64,000 nucleotides of DNA from Sphingomonas aerolata. Lineage in GTDB: Bacteria; Pseudomonadota; Alphaproteobacteria; Sphingomonadales; Sphingomonadaceae. Below are positions 24,948-34,062 of this stretch, piece after piece. A model generated the notes under the pieces. The model saw only the letters and a list, made by a program, of their open reading frames with translations, was not told where the DNA came from and made no database searches. A program made the position numbers and the translations under genes. The stretch covers positions 434,001 to 498,000 of the forward strand of contig NZ_PZZN01000003.1 of assembly GCF_003046295.1 (NCBI RefSeq), read 5' to 3'. Position 1 is the first letter of the stretch; each line of letters starts with the position of its first letter.

Positions 24948-27442
24948 CCGACTGGCGGCTCGCCTGGCGTCTGGCCAGGCGCGAGCTCAATCTGCGGTTC
25001 CGCGGCCTGCGACTGCTGCTTGCCTGTCTGTTCCTGGGGGTCGGCGCGCTGGCGGCGATCGGCAGCCTGACCCGCGCGATCGACGGCGAACTGGCAAGTC
25101 GTGGCAGCACGATCCTGGGTGGCGACGTCGAATTCGCCACGTCGCAACGCGCTGCGACACCCGAGGAGCGCCGCGCGATGGCCGCGCTCGGCACCGTATC
25201 GGAGACGGTGCGCATGCAGGCGACGGCGGTTCGCGGTGCGGCCAGCGTCCCGATCGAACTGAAGGGCGTCGACCGCGCCTATCCGCTCTACGGCGCCGTC
25301 CGGTTCGCCGATGGTGGCACAGCGGAGCCGCCGCGCGACTCGGGGATCTGGATCGCACCCGCGCTCGCCGACCGGCTGGGCGTCGGCCGCGGCGCCCGGA
25401 TCCGGCTGGGTACGGCCGAGTTCGTGGTCGACCATGTCCTCGTCGAGGAGCCTGACCGGCTGGGCGAAGGCTTTACGCTGGGCCCCGTCGCGATCGTTTC
25501 GCTGCCCGGGATTGCGCGGACCGGCCTGATCCAGCCGGGCAGCCTGTACGAGACCAAATATCGCGTCCGCCTCCGGTCGGGACTCGCGCCCACGCGCGCG
25601 GTCGACCGGATCAAGGCGGCATTCCCGTCGGCGGGCTGGGAAAGCAAGACCCGCGATCGCGCGGCGCCCGGTGCCGAACGCTTCGTCCAGCGGATGGGCC
25701 AGTTCCTGTTGCTCGTCGGCCTCTCCGCGCTCGTCATCGCCGGTATCGGGGTCGGGAACGGCGTCTCGTCCTATCTCGCCGCACGGCGCCAGAGCATTGC
25801 CGCGCTCAAGGTGCTTGGCGCGACGTCCGGGATGATCGCCCGGGTCTACCTGATCCAGATCGTCGTTGTCGCCGGGATTGGCATTCTCGCCGGTTTGATC
25901 GCCGGCGCCGCGGCGGTGCCGTTGATCGTCGCGCTCGCGGGCGACGTGCTGCCGGTCGCGCCGAGCTTCGCGGTGCAGCCCGTGCCGCTGCTGCTTGCCG
26001 CCGCCTATGGGATGGTGATCGCGCTGGCGTTTACCGCGCCAGCACTGGTCGAAGCCGGAAGCGTGCCGGCGGTCGTGCTGTTGCGTGGCAATGCCGGCCA
26101 GCGGCGCGTACCGTTGCGCCGGACGCTGCCCTGGGTCGCCGGTGGCGGGCTTGCACTCGTCGCGCTCGCGCTGCTGACCGCAGAACAGCCCGGGCTCAGC
26201 GCGGGGTTCCTTGCGGCGGTCGCGGCAGTGCTGCTCCTCCTCGCCGGGTTCGGCTGGCTCATCCGGATCGCGGCTGCGCGATTGCCGCGAGCGCGCCAGC
26301 CTTTGCTCAGGCTTGCGGTTGCAGCACTGCACCGTCCCGGCGCTCGTACCGGCACGCTGGTGGTCGCCCTCGGCCTGGGGCTGACGCTGTTCGTCCTGCT
26401 GGCGGCAATCCGGACGAGCATCGACGCGAATATCGCGCGGACCGTTCCGCAGCGCGCGCCTGCGCTGTTCGCGCTCGACGTCCCGCCGCAGCGCGAGGCC
26501 GAATTCCGCCGCACGGTCGCTGAGGCCGCGCGCAAGCCGGTCGTGACCACCGTGCCCGCAATGCGTGGCACGATCACGGGCTATGCGACGACGCGCGTTG
26601 CCGATCTCAAGACCTTGCCCGAAGGCGCTTGGGCGCTGCGTGGCGAACGCGGCCTGACCTATGCCGAGACGCTGCCGGACGGCAGCCAGATCACCGCCGG
26701 ACGCTGGTGGCCGCGCAGCTATGCCGGACCGCCGCTGGTGTCGATCGACGAGCGCCTGGCCAAGGCGCTCGCTCTGAAGATCGGCGATCCGATCCAGTAC
26801 AGCCTGCTGGGTGTTGAGCGGAGCGCGCGGATCGCGTCGTTCCGGCGGATCAGCTGGGATACGCTCGGCTTCAACTTCGTCATGGTCTTTTCCCCCAACG
26901 CGATCGCCGACGCGCCGCATAATCTGGCGGCGACGATCGATCTCGACCGTGGCGAGGAGGGGGCGGTGATGCGCGCGCTGCTGCCGCGGTTTCCGTCTGT
27001 TTCGGTGATCGAGGTCCGCGACGTTCTGGGGCAATTGCGGACGATCGTGGGGCAGATGGCGACCGCGATCACCGCGGCGGCGTCGGTCGCGATCCTCGCC
27101 GGTATCGCTGTGCTGATCGGCGCAATCGCCGCGGCACGCGAAGCGCGGACCTATGACGGGGTGATCCTGCGCACGCTCGGCGCGACCCGTCTCCAGGTGC
27201 TCGGCGTCCAGGCACTCGAATATGCATTTCTGACGGTGATCCTGTCCGTGGTGGCGCTGCTGCTGGGGCTGGGGGGGGCGTGGTATGTCGTTACGCAGGT
27301 CTTCGCGTTCACATGGCTGCCGAGCTATCCGGCGGTGGTCGCGACGCTGGTGGTGGGCGCGGGGCTGACGATGGCGATTGGGCTGATCGGGGCCTGGCCG
27401 ATCCTCAGCGCGAGGCCGGCCCGGGCGTTGCGCGACCTCTGA
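24944..27442 (+). CDS. FtsX-like permease (YbbP type)
   Basis: 832 residues. One N-terminal membrane helix, a large periplasmic domain (about 45-245), a block of helices around 250-440 and FtsX-type core helices near the C-terminus (about 700-830). This long, duplicated form is the YbbP kind, partner of YbbA, beside TesA. Transport of a lipid or lipoprotein-like substrate is plausible; no substrate is proven. ATG overlaps the ATPase stop. Confidence 0.9.
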   Translation: MTDWRLAWRLARRELNLRFRGLRLLLACLFLGVGALAAIGSLTRAIDGELASRGSTILGGDVEFATSQRAATPEERRAMAALGTVSETVRMQATAVRGAASVPIELKGVDRAYPLYGAVRFADGGTAEPPRDSGIWIAPALADRLGVGRGARIRLGTAEFVVDHVLVEEPDRLGEGFTLGPVAIVSLPGIARTGLIQPGSLYETKYRVRLRSGLAPTRAVDRIKAAFPSAGWESKTRDRAAPGAERFVQRMGQFLLLVGLSALVIAGIGVGNGVSSYLAARRQSIAALKVLGATSGMIARVYLIQIVVVAGIGILAGLIAGAAAVPLIVALAGDVLPVAPSFAVQPVPLLLAAAYGMVIALAFTAPALVEAGSVPAVVLLRGNAGQRRVPLRRTLPWVAGGGLALVALALLTAEQPGLSAGFLAAVAAVLLLLAGFGWLIRIAAARLPRARQPLLRLAVAALHRPGARTGTLVVALGLGLTLFVLLAAIRTSIDANIARTVPQRAPALFALDVPPQREAEFRRTVAEAARKPVVTTVPAMRGTITGYATTRVADLKTLPEGAWALRGERGLTYAETLPDGSQITAGRWWPRSYAGPPLVSIDERLAKALALKIGDPIQYSLLGVERSARIASFRRISWDTLGFNFVMVFSPNAIADAPHNLAATIDLDRGEEGAVMRALLPRFPSVSVIEVRDVLGQLRTIVGQMATAITAAASVAILAGIAVLIGAIAAAREARTYDGVILRTLGATRLQVLGVQALEYAFLTVILSVVALLLGLGGAWYVVTQVFAFTWLPSYPAVVATLVVGAGLTMAIGLIGAWPILSARPARALRDL

Positions 27443-27527
27443 CCTGTTCCGGTCGCGGCACGAAATGGCGGCCGCGGCGTTTGCATGGGGTCGGGACGGC
27501 GCGATGGGCGGCCAAGGGGATCTTTGA

Positions 27528-28733
27528 GTGAGCAATGCAGTGGCAAACGGCGACGCGCCCGTCGACGTGACGAGCCCGTGGTCGATGTCGATGGCCACCT
27601 GGTGGTCGGTGCTGAAACGCAGCTGGGCGGAAGCCAGCGACGACAATATCGGGCTGATCGCCGCCGGCACCGCATTTTACGCCTTCGCGGCGATCGTGCC
27701 GCTGCTCGCCTCGATCGTGCTGATCTACGGCCTGGTCGCGGACACGGCGACGGTCGTCGCCAATATCCGCGGCCTGTTCCAGGTGCTGCCGGCGGACGCC
27801 GCCAAGGTCATCGGCGACCAGCTCGCCACCGTGGTCGGGACGTCCGAGGGCAAGAAGGGGTTCGGGCTGATCTTAGCACTCGCGCTTGCGCTCTATGGTG
27901 CGTCGAAGGGGGCATCGTCGATCGTCACGGCGCTCAACATCGCCTATGAGGAACGCGAGACCCGCGGGTTCTTCGCGCTGTACATCCTCGCATTCTCCAT
28001 CACCGCGGGCGCGGTGGTTCTGGCGCTGACCGCCGCACTGTCGACCGCGGCCTTCGCATTGCTCGACAGCATGATACCGGGGGCTCCCGATTTCGTCCTG
28101 ACGCTGCTGCGGCTTACCAGCTATGCAGTGCTGGCAATGCTCGCCGTCACAGCAGCGGCGTGCCTGTACCGGTACGGGCCGAACCGCGCGCATGCCAAAT
28201 GGGCGTGGCTGACCCCGGGGTCGCTTGCAGCGACACTGATCTGGCTCGCCGCGACTATCGGCTTCGGTTTCTACGTCGCCAATTTCGGGAATTACGGCGC
28301 GACCTATGGCTCGCTCAGCGCGGTGGTCGTGCTGCTGACCTGGCTGTGGCTGTCCGCCTATGTCTTCCTGCTCGGCGCCGAGCTCAACGCCGAACTCGAG
28401 CATCGCACCACCCGCGACACGACCACCGGGCCCGAACGCCCGGCCGGTGCGCGCGGTGCCGCCGTTGCCGATGCTACGGTGACGGCGCCCCCTCCATCAG
28501 ACACACCCGAGATGGCAGCGCCGCGGCGTGGCGTGCGAACCGCGCAAACCGCAGCCGCATCGCGGGCCGCGCGCGCGCCGATGCCGTCGGTTCTCCTCGC
28601 GGTCGGCGGGCTGGGTGCGCTGCGCCGAGGGTCCGGCAGGGCAGGCATGATCCTGCTGGTCGTCGGCGGCGCGCTCGCCTGGGCGGGCCGGACGTCTCCG
28701 GAGGGTGACGACGATGCCCAGCGTTCCGCTTAA
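27528..28733 (+). CDS. YihY/BrkB family inner-membrane protein
   Basis: 401 residues. About six membrane segments between residues 40 and 285 with the family stretches LIAAGTAFYAFAAIVPLLA and TYGSLSAVVVLLTWLWLSAYVFLLGAELNAELE. The last 115 residues are an Ala/Pro/Arg-rich tail ending in one more hydrophobic stretch, longer than in many relatives. GTG start with AAGGGGA seven bases upstream. Function in the family is not settled. Confidence 0.88.
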   Translation: MSNAVANGDAPVDVTSPWSMSMATWWSVLKRSWAEASDDNIGLIAAGTAFYAFAAIVPLLASIVLIYGLVADTATVVANIRGLFQVLPADAAKVIGDQLATVVGTSEGKKGFGLILALALALYGASKGASSIVTALNIAYEERETRGFFALYILAFSITAGAVVLALTAALSTAAFALLDSMIPGAPDFVLTLLRLTSYAVLAMLAVTAAACLYRYGPNRAHAKWAWLTPGSLAATLIWLAATIGFGFYVANFGNYGATYGSLSAVVVLLTWLWLSAYVFLLGAELNAELEHRTTRDTTTGPERPAGARGAAVADATVTAPPPSDTPEMAAPRRGVRTAQTAAASRAARAPMPSVLLAVGGLGALRRGSGRAGMILLVVGGALAWAGRTSPEGDDDAQRSA

Positions 28734-29100
28734 GCTGTTCTTCGACGGCGGCTGTCGTCCGAATCCGGGGCGCATCGAAATCGGCGTCGTCGTTCGCGGC
28801 GTGACCCATATCCTGGACGACTGCGGCCACGGCACCAATAGCGATGCGGAATGGCTGGCGGCGATCCATGCGCTGCGGATCGCCCGCGAACTTGGCGCGG
28901 TCTCGGTCGATCTGCGCGGCGACTCCGCGCTGGTGGTGGGGCAGGTGCGCGGCAACGCGCGCTGTCGATCGGCGGAGCTTCGCGCGCACCGCGACGCCTT
29001 TCAAGCGCTCGCCGCGACGTTCGAGACGGTGAAGATCCGCCATGTCGGCCGGTCCCACAACCTTGCCGGGATTGCGCTGGCCCGCCTGCATCCGCGCTGA
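28714..29100 (+). CDS. RNase H-like protein
   Basis: 128 residues of the RNase HI fold: LFFDGGCRPNPG (first Asp), SDAEWLAAIHAL (Glu), DLRGDSALVVGQV (Asp). The terminal helix reads SHNLAGIALARL, where the usual fourth acidic residue (N..AD) is Gly, so activity may be reduced or altered. ATG at 28714 has GGAGGG eight bases upstream and overlaps the end of the YihY gene by 20 bases. Confidence 0.82.
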   Translation: MPSVPLKLFFDGGCRPNPGRIEIGVVVRGVTHILDDCGHGTNSDAEWLAAIHALRIARELGAVSVDLRGDSALVVGQVRGNARCRSAELRAHRDAFQALAATFETVKIRHVGRSHNLAGIALARLHPR

Positions 29101-29244
29101 GCGCTAGGCCCTCCAACCGGCCCCCAATTCACGGTGCTGGTCGTAGCGCGCCAGCCTGCTATAGCGCTACCATCGTTGGTCCGTTCCTGACCGCCGACGA
29201 CAGAGAGATGCGCGCGCTCCCGTCACACCGACTGGAGAACTGCG

Positions 29245-30012
29245 TTGGCCATCGCTCCATCGTCCCCGACCCCCGCAAAGACTGCAACATCGCCCCTCGC
29301 GCTGATGATCCGGAAGCTCGAAACCCATGCGACGCTCGACCGACGTGATCGCGAGGCGATCCGGGCCCTGCCGCACCATGTCCGCACGTTCGATGCATCC
29401 GCCTATCTCGTCCGCGAGGGCGACAGTCTCCAGCATTGCTCGGTGCTGGTTTCGGGCTATGCGTTTCGCCAGAAGGTCACCGGCGACGGGTTGCGGCAGA
29501 TCGTGTCGCTGCACATTCCCGGCGAGCCGCTCGATCTCCAGCATCTGTTTCTCGATCTCGCGGACCACAACGTCCAGACGCTGACGCGCGCCGAGGTGGC
29601 GATCATCCCGCGCGCGGCGCTGCAGAGCCTGGCCCTGTCGCATCCGGCAATCGGGCATGCGCTGTTCGTCAACATGCTGGTCGAGGGATCGATCTTCCGC
29701 GAATGGGCGCTGAACGTCGGGCGGCGCGACGCCCGGACCCGGCTGGCGCATTTCCTGTGCGAGTTCGCCGCACGGCTCGAGGCGCAGGGTCTCGACGGGG
29801 GCAGGGGCTATGAATTGCCGATGTCGCAGGAACAGATCGGCGACGCGCTTGGGCTGACCGCGGTCCATGTCAACCGGACGATGAAGCTACTCGAAAGCGA
29901 GGGACTGATCGTCCGCACAAAGCGACGGATCGACATACCAAGCTGGACCGCGTTGCGCGAGGTCGCGGACTTTTCGAGCCGCTATCTCCACCTGCGAACG
30001 AAGGCCGGCTAG
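29245..30012 (+). CDS. Crp/Fnr family transcription regulator
   Basis: 255 residues. Sensor domain (about 22-140), dimer helix with REWALNVGRRDARTRLAHFLCEF, and winged helix with MSQEQIGDALGLTAVHVNRTMKLL. TTG start at 29245 with GGAG seven bases upstream; ATG at 29305 is the alternative and matches where homology to the other regulator at 45.6 kb begins. Its stop overlaps the convergent cysQ stop within a CTAG palindrome. Confidence 0.88.
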   Translation: MAIAPSSPTPAKTATSPLALMIRKLETHATLDRRDREAIRALPHHVRTFDASAYLVREGDSLQHCSVLVSGYAFRQKVTGDGLRQIVSLHIPGEPLDLQHLFLDLADHNVQTLTRAEVAIIPRAALQSLALSHPAIGHALFVNMLVEGSIFREWALNVGRRDARTRLAHFLCEFAARLEAQGLDGGRGYELPMSQEQIGDALGLTAVHVNRTMKLLESEGLIVRTKRRIDIPSWTALREVADFSSRYLHLRTKAG

Positions 30013-30758
30013 TCGCGCGCGGCAGCCAAGGCCTCAAGAATCGACGCCGCGAGTTCGGGACGGCAGATCAGCAGATCGGGGAGCAGCGGATCGACGCAGT
30101 TGTAGACCAGCGGGCTGCCGTCGATCCGCGACGCATGCAGTCCCGCGGCGATCGCAACCGCAGCCGGGGCGCAATTATCCCATTCATACTGGCCGCCGTC
30201 ATGAAGATAGGCGTCGGCACGGCCATCGACGACGGCCATCGCCTTGGCACCCGCCGATCCCATCGGGACCATCGTCGCCCCCATCGCGACACCGACGCGA
30301 CGGGCGATGTCCGGCGCACGCGAGCGGCTGACGACGATCCGCAGCGGTTCGCCTGGGGGCGCCCAGGGCCGTGCCGGATCGTCGGTCGCGAAGACCGCGT
30401 CGCGCGCAGGCACCGCAACCGCACCGACGCGCGGGACGCCATCGATCGCGAGGCCGATATGCACCGCCCAGTCGTCGAGGCCCTCGGCATATTCGCGTGT
30501 GCCGTCGAGCGGGTCGACGATCCAGACACGCTGCGCTGCACAGCGGCTGCGATCGTCGAGCGATTCTTCGGACAGGATGAAATCGTCCGGTCGTTCGGCG
30601 CGCAGCCGGTCGATGATCAGCATATTGGCCTCGCGGTCGCCCGCCGCCCCCATCGCCGCCCCCGCGATCGTCCCTCGCGCCCGGATTTCCTGCAGGAGCG
30701 CGCCTGCCTCTAGCGCCACCGAGCGCGCGAGTCCGGCATCGGTCAGGTCGGTAGTCAC
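30009..30758 (-). CDS. cysQ: 3'(2'),5'-bisphosphate nucleotidase CysQ
   Basis: 249 residues of the inositol monophosphatase superfamily; converts PAP to AMP and recycles the by-product of sulfate activation. Metal motifs: LSEESLDD (about 60), [15 protein letters not shown] (about 79) and the C-terminal EWDNCAPAA (about 183). GTG start at 30758 overlaps the cysNC stop (GTGA). Last gene of the cysD-cysNC-cysQ operon. Confidence 0.92.
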   Translation of the reverse strand: MTTDLTDAGLARSVALEAGALLQEIRARGTIAGAAMGAAGDREANMLIIDRLRAERPDDFILSEESLDDRSRCAAQRVWIVDPLDGTREYAEGLDDWAVHIGLAIDGVPRVGAVAVPARDAVFATDDPARPWAPPGEPLRIVVSRSRAPDIARRVGVAMGATMVPMGSAGAKAMAVVDGRADAYLHDGGQYEWDNCAPAAVAIAAGLHASRIDGSPLVYNCVDPLLPDLLICRPELAASILEALAAARD

Positions 30759-32668
30759 AGGTCGTAGCTCCAGACGCCGATGACATGTTCGACGATGCGC
30801 TCGGCTGCGGCCTCCGGGCTCTCGCGGGTCGTATCGATGCGGATGTCGGGAGACTGCGGCGCCTCGTACGGGCTCGATATACCGGTGAAGTCGGCGATCT
30901 CGCCCGCGCGTGCCTTGGCGTAGAGCCCCTTGACGTCGCGTGCCTCGGCCGAGGCGAGCGGAGTGTCGACGAAGATTTCGACGAACTCGCCCGGCGCGAC
31001 CATCGAACGCACCATGTCCCGCTCCGCGCGGAACGGCGAGATGAACGCGGTCAGCACGATCAGCCCGGCATCCGCCATCAGCCGTGCGACCTCGCCGATC
31101 CGGCGGATATTCTCGATCCGCCCGGCTTCGGTGAAATCGAGGTCGCGGTTGAGCCCGTGACGGATATTGTCGCCGTCGAGCAGGAAGCTGTGCCGGCCGA
31201 GCGCGAACAGCTTCTTCTCGACCAGGTTCGCGATCGTCGACTTGCCCGAGCCCGACAGCCCGGTGAACCAGAGGATTCTGGGCGACTGACCCTTTTGCGC
31301 GGCATGCGCCTCGCGCGTGACGTCGATCGATTGCCAGTGGACGTTCTGCGCACGGCGCAGCGCCGATCCGATCATTCCCGCCGCGACGGTCGCGTTGGTC
31401 GCGCGGTCGATCAGGATGAAGCCGCCGAGATCGGCACCGTCGGCATAAGGCTCGAACACGATCGCGCGATCGGCATAGACCTCCGCGACCCCGATATCGT
31501 TGAGCGCGAGCGTCGAGGCGGACAATTCGGCCTGAGTGTTCACGTCGACGATATGACGCGGCGGCTGGACCGTCGCCCCGACGACCTGGGTGCCGAGCTT
31601 CAACTGATAGCCGCGGCCCGGTACCAGCGGCGTGTCGGACATCCAGACGATGGTCGCGAGGAACTGATCGGCGGCCTCGGGCGGCGCATCGGCGGCGGCG
31701 ATCACGTCGCCGCGCGAGCAATCGACTTCGTCGGCGAGCACGATCGTCACCGACTGGCCGGCGACCGCCTCGGTCAGGTCACCGCCGAGCGCGACGATCC
31801 GCGCGACGGTCGTCGTCTTTCCCGACGGGACGACGCGGACGCTGTCGCCGGGGCGCACGGTGCCGCTGGCGATCATGCCGGCAAAGCCGCGGAAATCGAG
31901 ATCGGGGCGATTCACCCATTGCACGGGCAGCCGGAAAGGCTGCGCCTGGCGCGCGTCGACGTCGATCGGCACGGTCTCGAGATGCGCGAGCAGCGGCAGC
32001 CCGGTATACCAGGGCATCGTTGTCGCCTGGGTTGCGACGTTTTCGCCGGTCAGTCCCGACAGCGGGATCGCGGTGAAGCGGTCGATACCGATCGACGCGG
32101 CAAAGGCGCGATAGTCCGCGACGATCGCGTCGAACCGCGCCTCGTCATGGCCGACCAGATCCATCTTGTTCACCGCGAGCACGATCTCGCGGATGCCGAC
32201 GAGGTGCGCCAGATAGCTGTGACGGCGGGTCTGGGTCAGCACGCCCTTGCGCGCATCGATCAGGATGACGGCAAGGTCTGCAGTCGACGCGCCGGTGACC
32301 ATGTTGCGCGTATATTGTTCGTGCCCGGGCGTGTCCGCGACGATGAACTTGCGTTTTTCGGTCGAGAAGAAGCGATAGGCGACGTCGATCGTGATGCCCT
32401 GTTCCCGCTCTGCGGCAAGACCGTCGACCAGCAGCGCGAAGTCGATATTCTGGCCCTGCGTGCCGACCCGGCGGCTGTCCGCCTCAAGTGCTGCGAGTTG
32501 ATCCTCGAAGATCGTCTTCGAATCATACAGCAACCGGCCGATCAGCGTCGACTTGCCGTCGTCGACCGAGCCGCAGGTGATGAAGCGCAGCATCGACTTG
32601 TTCGCATGCGTATCGAGATAGGCGTCGATATCCGACGCGATCAGCGCCTCGGGCGTATAGGCGGACAT
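30755..32668 (-). CDS. cysN: Bifunctional sulfate adenylyltransferase GTPase subunit / APS kinase CysNC
   Basis: 637 residues. CysN part (about 1-440): [19 protein letters not shown]-loop, [22 protein letters not shown]. CysC part (about 460-637): [16 protein letters not shown]-loop and [13 protein letters not shown]. Makes APS from sulfate and ATP with CysD, then PAPS. Overlaps the cysD stop by one base (TGATG). Confidence 0.95.
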   Translation of the reverse strand: MSAYTPEALIASDIDAYLDTHANKSMLRFITCGSVDDGKSTLIGRLLYDSKTIFEDQLAALEADSRRVGTQGQNIDFALLVDGLAAEREQGITIDVAYRFFSTEKRKFIVADTPGHEQYTRNMVTGASTADLAVILIDARKGVLTQTRRHSYLAHLVGIREIVLAVNKMDLVGHDEARFDAIVADYRAFAASIGIDRFTAIPLSGLTGENVATQATTMPWYTGLPLLAHLETVPIDVDARQAQPFRLPVQWVNRPDLDFRGFAGMIASGTVRPGDSVRVVPSGKTTTVARIVALGGDLTEAVAGQSVTIVLADEVDCSRGDVIAAADAPPEAADQFLATIVWMSDTPLVPGRGYQLKLGTQVVGATVQPPRHIVDVNTQAELSASTLALNDIGVAEVYADRAIVFEPYADGADLGGFILIDRATNATVAAGMIGSALRRAQNVHWQSIDVTREAHAAQKGQSPRILWFTGLSGSGKSTIANLVEKKLFALGRHSFLLDGDNIRHGLNRDLDFTEAGRIENIRRIGEVARLMADAGLIVLTAFISPFRAERDMVRSMVAPGEFVEIFVDTPLASAEARDVKGLYAKARAGEIADFTGISSPYEAPQSPDIRIDTTRESPEAAAERIVEHVIGVWSYDL

Positions 32669-33567
32669 CAGAAATACCCCTCGCGCTTCTTCTTCTCCAT
32701 GCTCGCCGCCTGATCATGATCGATCGCGCGGCCCTGACGCTCGCTGGTCGTCGTCAGCAGCATTTCCTGGATGACGTCGGGCAGCGTCGCCGCCTCGCTT
32801 TCGACCGCGCCGGTCAGCGGGTAGCAGCCGAGTGTCCGGAAGCGGATCGAACGATCGACCGCGACTTCGCCTTCGCGGAAGCGGAACCGCTCGTCATCGA
32901 CCATCAGCAGCATCCCGTCGCGCTCGACGGTCGGCCGCGGTGCGGCGAAGTAGAGCGGGACGATCTCGATCCCTTCGGCCAGGATATATTGCCAGATGTC
33001 GAGTTCGGTCCAGTTGGACAACGGGAAGACGCGGATGCTCTCGCCCTTCGCGATCCGCGTATTATACAGCCGCCAGAGCTCGGGGCGCTGCGCTTTCGGA
33101 TCCCAGCCGTGACTCGCCGAACGGAAGCTGAAGATGCGCTCCTTGGCGCGGCTCTTCTCCTCGTCGCGCCGCGCGCCGCCGAACGCCGCGTCATAGCCGC
33201 CCGCGGTCAGCGCCTGCTTCAGACCGTCGGTCTTCCACATGTCGGTGTGGCGGCTGCCATGGTCGAACGGATTGATGCCGAGCGCTCTCGCCTCGGGATT
33301 GGTGTGGACGATCAGCTCCATCCCGGCCTCCGCCGCCGCACGGTCGCGCAGATCGTACATCGCGCGGAATTTCCACGTCGTGTCGACATGCAGCAGCGGG
33401 AAGGGTGGGCGCGCGGGGAAGAACGCCTTCTTCGCCAGATGCAGCATCACGGCGGAATCCTTGCCGACCGAATAGAGCATCACCGGGCGCTCGGCCTCGG
33501 CGACGACTTCGCGCAGGATGTGAATGCTCTCGGCTTCGAGGCGTTGCAGATGTGTGAGCCCGGTCAT
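32668..33567 (-). CDS. cysD: Sulfate adenylyltransferase subunit 2 CysD
   Basis: 299 residues, ATP pyrophosphatase fold. [15 protein letters not shown]-loop (about 34), HVDTTWKFR (about 60), [16 protein letters not shown] (about 128) and [12 protein letters not shown] (about 181). First gene of the sulfate activation operon. Confidence 0.95.
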   Translation of the reverse strand: MTGLTHLQRLEAESIHILREVVAEAERPVMLYSVGKDSAVMLHLAKKAFFPARPPFPLLHVDTTWKFRAMYDLRDRAAAEAGMELIVHTNPEARALGINPFDHGSRHTDMWKTDGLKQALTAGGYDAAFGGARRDEEKSRAKERIFSFRSASHGWDPKAQRPELWRLYNTRIAKGESIRVFPLSNWTELDIWQYILAEGIEIVPLYFAAPRPTVERDGMLLMVDDERFRFREGEVAVDRSIRFRTLGCYPLTGAVESEAATLPDVIQEMLLTTTSERQGRAIDHDQAASMEKKKREGYF

Positions 33568-33634
33568 TGCGTTCCCAGATAGGCCCGCCGACGCGGTGTG
33601 CGACGAACTTATACTGTTGGCCGCAAAAGCGCGA

Positions 33635-33850
33635 TCAGTCGCGCGACTGGTCGACCGAGTCGATCAGCCGCCCGCCCGCCATGAATACCGCGGTCGAACA
33701 GGCCGCCGCGAGCAGCCAGCCGCCATAGCCGGGATACTGCTCCAGATAATGGCTGCCACGTTCGACCGCCCCGAGACCGAGCCCGTAGATGACGAGATAC
33801 GCCTCGAACTTGGTCTTGATCACGAAGAGGCGGCAGAAGCGTTTCCACAT
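33635..33850 (-). CDS. Small membrane protein
   Basis: 71 residues, two hydrophobic stretches (about 18-31 and 44-60) with the pattern [23 protein letters not shown]. No known function. It lies 67 bases upstream of cysD on the same strand and is the last chromosome-like gene before the accessory region. Confidence 0.75.
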   Translation of the reverse strand: MWKRFCRLFVIKTKFEAYLVIYGLGLGAVERGSHYLEQYPGYGGWLLAAACSTAVFMAGGRLIDSVDQSRD

Positions 33851-33913
33851 TCCAGCAACCTAGCAACGCTCGTGCCAAGCGCGGAATTGCGCCGTTTGCG
33901 CAAGGTCAGGGTT

Positions 33914-33932
33914 GGTTAACTGTCAATTAACC
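33914..33932 (+). promoter_or_regulatory. Inverted repeat upstream of the methyltransferase
   Basis: GGTTAA and TTAACC flank a seven-base spacer in an AT-richer gap (33851-34011) that must hold the promoter of the methyltransferase transcript. It could be an operator; no further support. Confidence 0.3.
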
Positions 33933-34011
33933 CGACACGGCAGAATTCTGCGCTTCTGACGCGAAGATACCAGAAAACCCCCACTGTTTCCACCGAGAGA
34001 AGGGGTGTGAA

Positions 34012-34062
34012 ATGGAAAACCGTCTGAGCGTCATTCGAGTTAATTTGCGAGGCCCGGCATGA
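34012..34062 (+). CDS. 16-residue leader ORF coupled to the methyltransferase
   Basis: ATG at 34012 with a strong GAAGGGG ribosome site, reading MENRLSVIRVNLRGPA and ending in TGA that overlaps the methyltransferase ATG (ATGA). It may be a translational-coupling leader or the 3' scrap of a lost gene. The methyltransferase itself has no good separate ribosome site. Confidence 0.45.
   Translation: MENRLSVIRVNLRGPA

Noticed and set aside
24659..27670. 1003-codon open frame opposite the permease
   Set aside because: Arg/Asp/Gln-rich, no domain, antisense to a clear FtsX-like gene.
30785..32713. 642-codon open frame opposite cysNC
   Set aside because: Antisense shadow of a well-identified gene.
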